A DNA stretch of 7,569 bases from Candidatus Cloacimonas sp. SDB. Lineage in GTDB: Bacteria > Cloacimonadota > Cloacimonadia > Cloacimonadales > TCS61. Of the stretch, positions 7,362-7,569 are shown piece after piece. A model generated the notes under the pieces. It saw nothing but the letters and a program-made list of their open reading frames with translations. It had not been told where the DNA came from and did no database searches. Numbering within the stretch: position 1 is the stretch's first letter; each line of letters begins with the position of its first letter. The position numbers and the translations under genes are program-made. Location: contig LKUH01000221.1 in NCBI GenBank assembly GCA_001412425.1, positions 1-7,569 on the forward strand. The letters run 5' to 3'.

Positions 7362-7378
7362 TTTCAGGGCCTATAGCT
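7362..7378 (+). repeat. 17-bp direct repeat, copy 1 (tRNA 5'-end-like)
   Basis: TTTCAGGGCCTATAGCT occurs here and again as the last 17 bases of the window, exactly 191 bp downstream. The 12 bases GGGCCTATAGCT match what the first twelve positions of a tRNA-Ile or tRNA-Met type gene look like (acceptor strand GGGCCTA, T8-A9, then the start of the D-stem). In this copy the sequence then leaves the tRNA pattern and runs into a perfect hairpin. No TAGGCCC acceptor partner exists anywhere downstream in the window, so copy 1 cannot form a normal tRNA. Confidence 0.75.
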
Positions 7379-7405
7379 ATGGTTACTCGCAGAGCTCGTA
7401 ACCAT
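7379..7405. repeat. Perfect 8-bp inverted repeat hairpin
   Basis: ATGGTTAC (7379-7386) is an exact reverse complement of GTAACCAT (7398-7405), with an 11-base spacer containing the palindrome GAGCTC. It begins directly after the 17-bp repeat. No T-run follows, so it is not an intrinsic terminator. It may be part of a short interspersed palindromic element or of a structured transcript. Only one copy is visible here. Confidence 0.65.
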
Positions 7406-7408
7406 TTA

Positions 7409-7429
7409 GAAGTTTTCTTTGAAAACTTC
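7409..7429. repeat. Perfect 9-bp hairpin with TTT loop
   Basis: GAAGTTTTC (7409-7417) pairs exactly with GAAAACTTC (7421-7429) across a three-base loop. It starts three bases after the preceding hairpin. Two perfect inverted repeats side by side in a noncoding stretch indicate a selected structure or a mobile palindromic repeat. The bases following it (ACGTGTTGCC) do not form a U-tract. Confidence 0.65.
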
Positions 7430-7461
7430 ACGTGTTGCCAGTTGTAATGCAAAAGCTGTTT

Positions 7462-7532
7462 TAGCGCAATTGGTGAAGCTTCCGGCTCATATCCGGCAGC
7501 CGCCGGACAGAGGTTCGACTCCTCACTATAAA
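7462..7532 (+). other. tRNA-like sequence with CAT anticodon loop, no acceptor stem
   Basis: Bases 7462-7525 follow the tRNA pattern from position 8 on: T8-A9, a D-loop with AATTGGT (GG at 7472-7473), a CCGG/CCGG anticodon stem around the loop CTCATAT (anticodon CAT at 7488-7490), and a T-arm GAGG-TTCGACT-CCTC (7510-7524). Departures are serious. Only two D-stem pairs form, pair 27-43 is mismatched, and the variable region is 11 bases. The seven bases before T8 do not pair with those after the T-arm (CTATAAA). A competing hairpin, TCCGGC-AGCC-GCCGGA (7492-7507), overlaps the anticodon stem. It is probably a decayed tRNA, a tRNA fragment left by integration or rearrangement, or a tRNA-like part of a structured RNA. 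If functional it would be Met or lysidine-modified Ile, but I do not call it a working tRNA. Confidence 0.4.
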
Positions 7533-7552
7533 GTTTAATGATGTGTAAATAG

Positions 7553-7569
7553 TTTCAGGGCCTATAGCT
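7553..7569 (+). repeat. 17-bp direct repeat, copy 2; probable 5' end of a tRNA gene
   Basis: This is the second exact copy of TTTCAGGGCCTATAGCT, ending at the last base of the window. GGGCCTATAGCT (7558-7569) would be positions 1-12 of a tRNA, most likely Ile or Met by its acceptor sequence, but the anticodon and 3' half lie outside, so the tRNA call cannot be confirmed. If a tRNA does begin here, copy 1 is a partial duplicate of its 5' end and leader. Confidence 0.5.

Noticed and set aside
7362..7569. CRISPR array or integron attC sites
   Set aside because: Only two repeat copies 191 bp apart, far longer than a CRISPR spacer, with no cas genes. The hairpins do not show the attC R-box pairs, and no cassette ORF is present.

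Overview
The window is a compact block of core information-processing genes, all on the + strand. It looks like an extended form of the bacterial macromolecular-synthesis operon (rpsU-dnaG-rpoD in E. coli). Gene order is rpsU (ribosomal protein bS21), yqeY (GatB/YqeY-like), an intrinsic terminator, cvpA-like membrane protein, mutS2, dnaG (primase) and rpoD (primary sigma factor). Junctions between genes are very short (1, 8, 3 and 14 bases) except at the terminator, so two transcriptional segments are likely: a heavily expressed rpsU-yqeY pair, and a cvpA-mutS2-dnaG-rpoD segment reached by readthrough or by a promoter I could not identify.

The organism is a bacterium with moderately AT-rich DNA. 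Its primary sigma factor has region 1.1 and a long non-conserved region between 1.2 and 2.1. That argues against Bacillus-type Firmicutes and Bacteroidetes, whose primary sigma factors are short. A member of the FCB neighbourhood such as Cloacimonadota is my impression from overall protein character only, and is low confidence.

Region by region: 1-119 holds a GC-rich REP-like hairpin, a possible promoter and a very strong Shine-Dalgarno. 120-774 is rpsU-yqeY. 775-884 holds a clear Rho-independent terminator and the cvpA ribosome binding site. 885-7275 is cvpA, mutS2, dnaG and rpoD, all apparently intact. 7276-7569 has no protein gene. It holds a 17-bp direct repeat (191 bp apart) whose core looks like the 5' end of a tRNA gene, two perfect hairpins, and a tRNA-like sequence with a CAT anticodon loop and a good T-arm but no acceptor stem.

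The genes connect translation (bS21, YqeY), replication initiation (DnaG), transcription initiation (RpoD) and a MutS2 ATPase linked to recombination control and/or rescue of collided ribosomes. No new defence or metabolic system is visible. The most unusual points are the MutS2 Smr domain, whose LDLR motif reads LKLL while HGKGTG is kept, and the structured, repeat-bounded tRNA-like region after rpoD.
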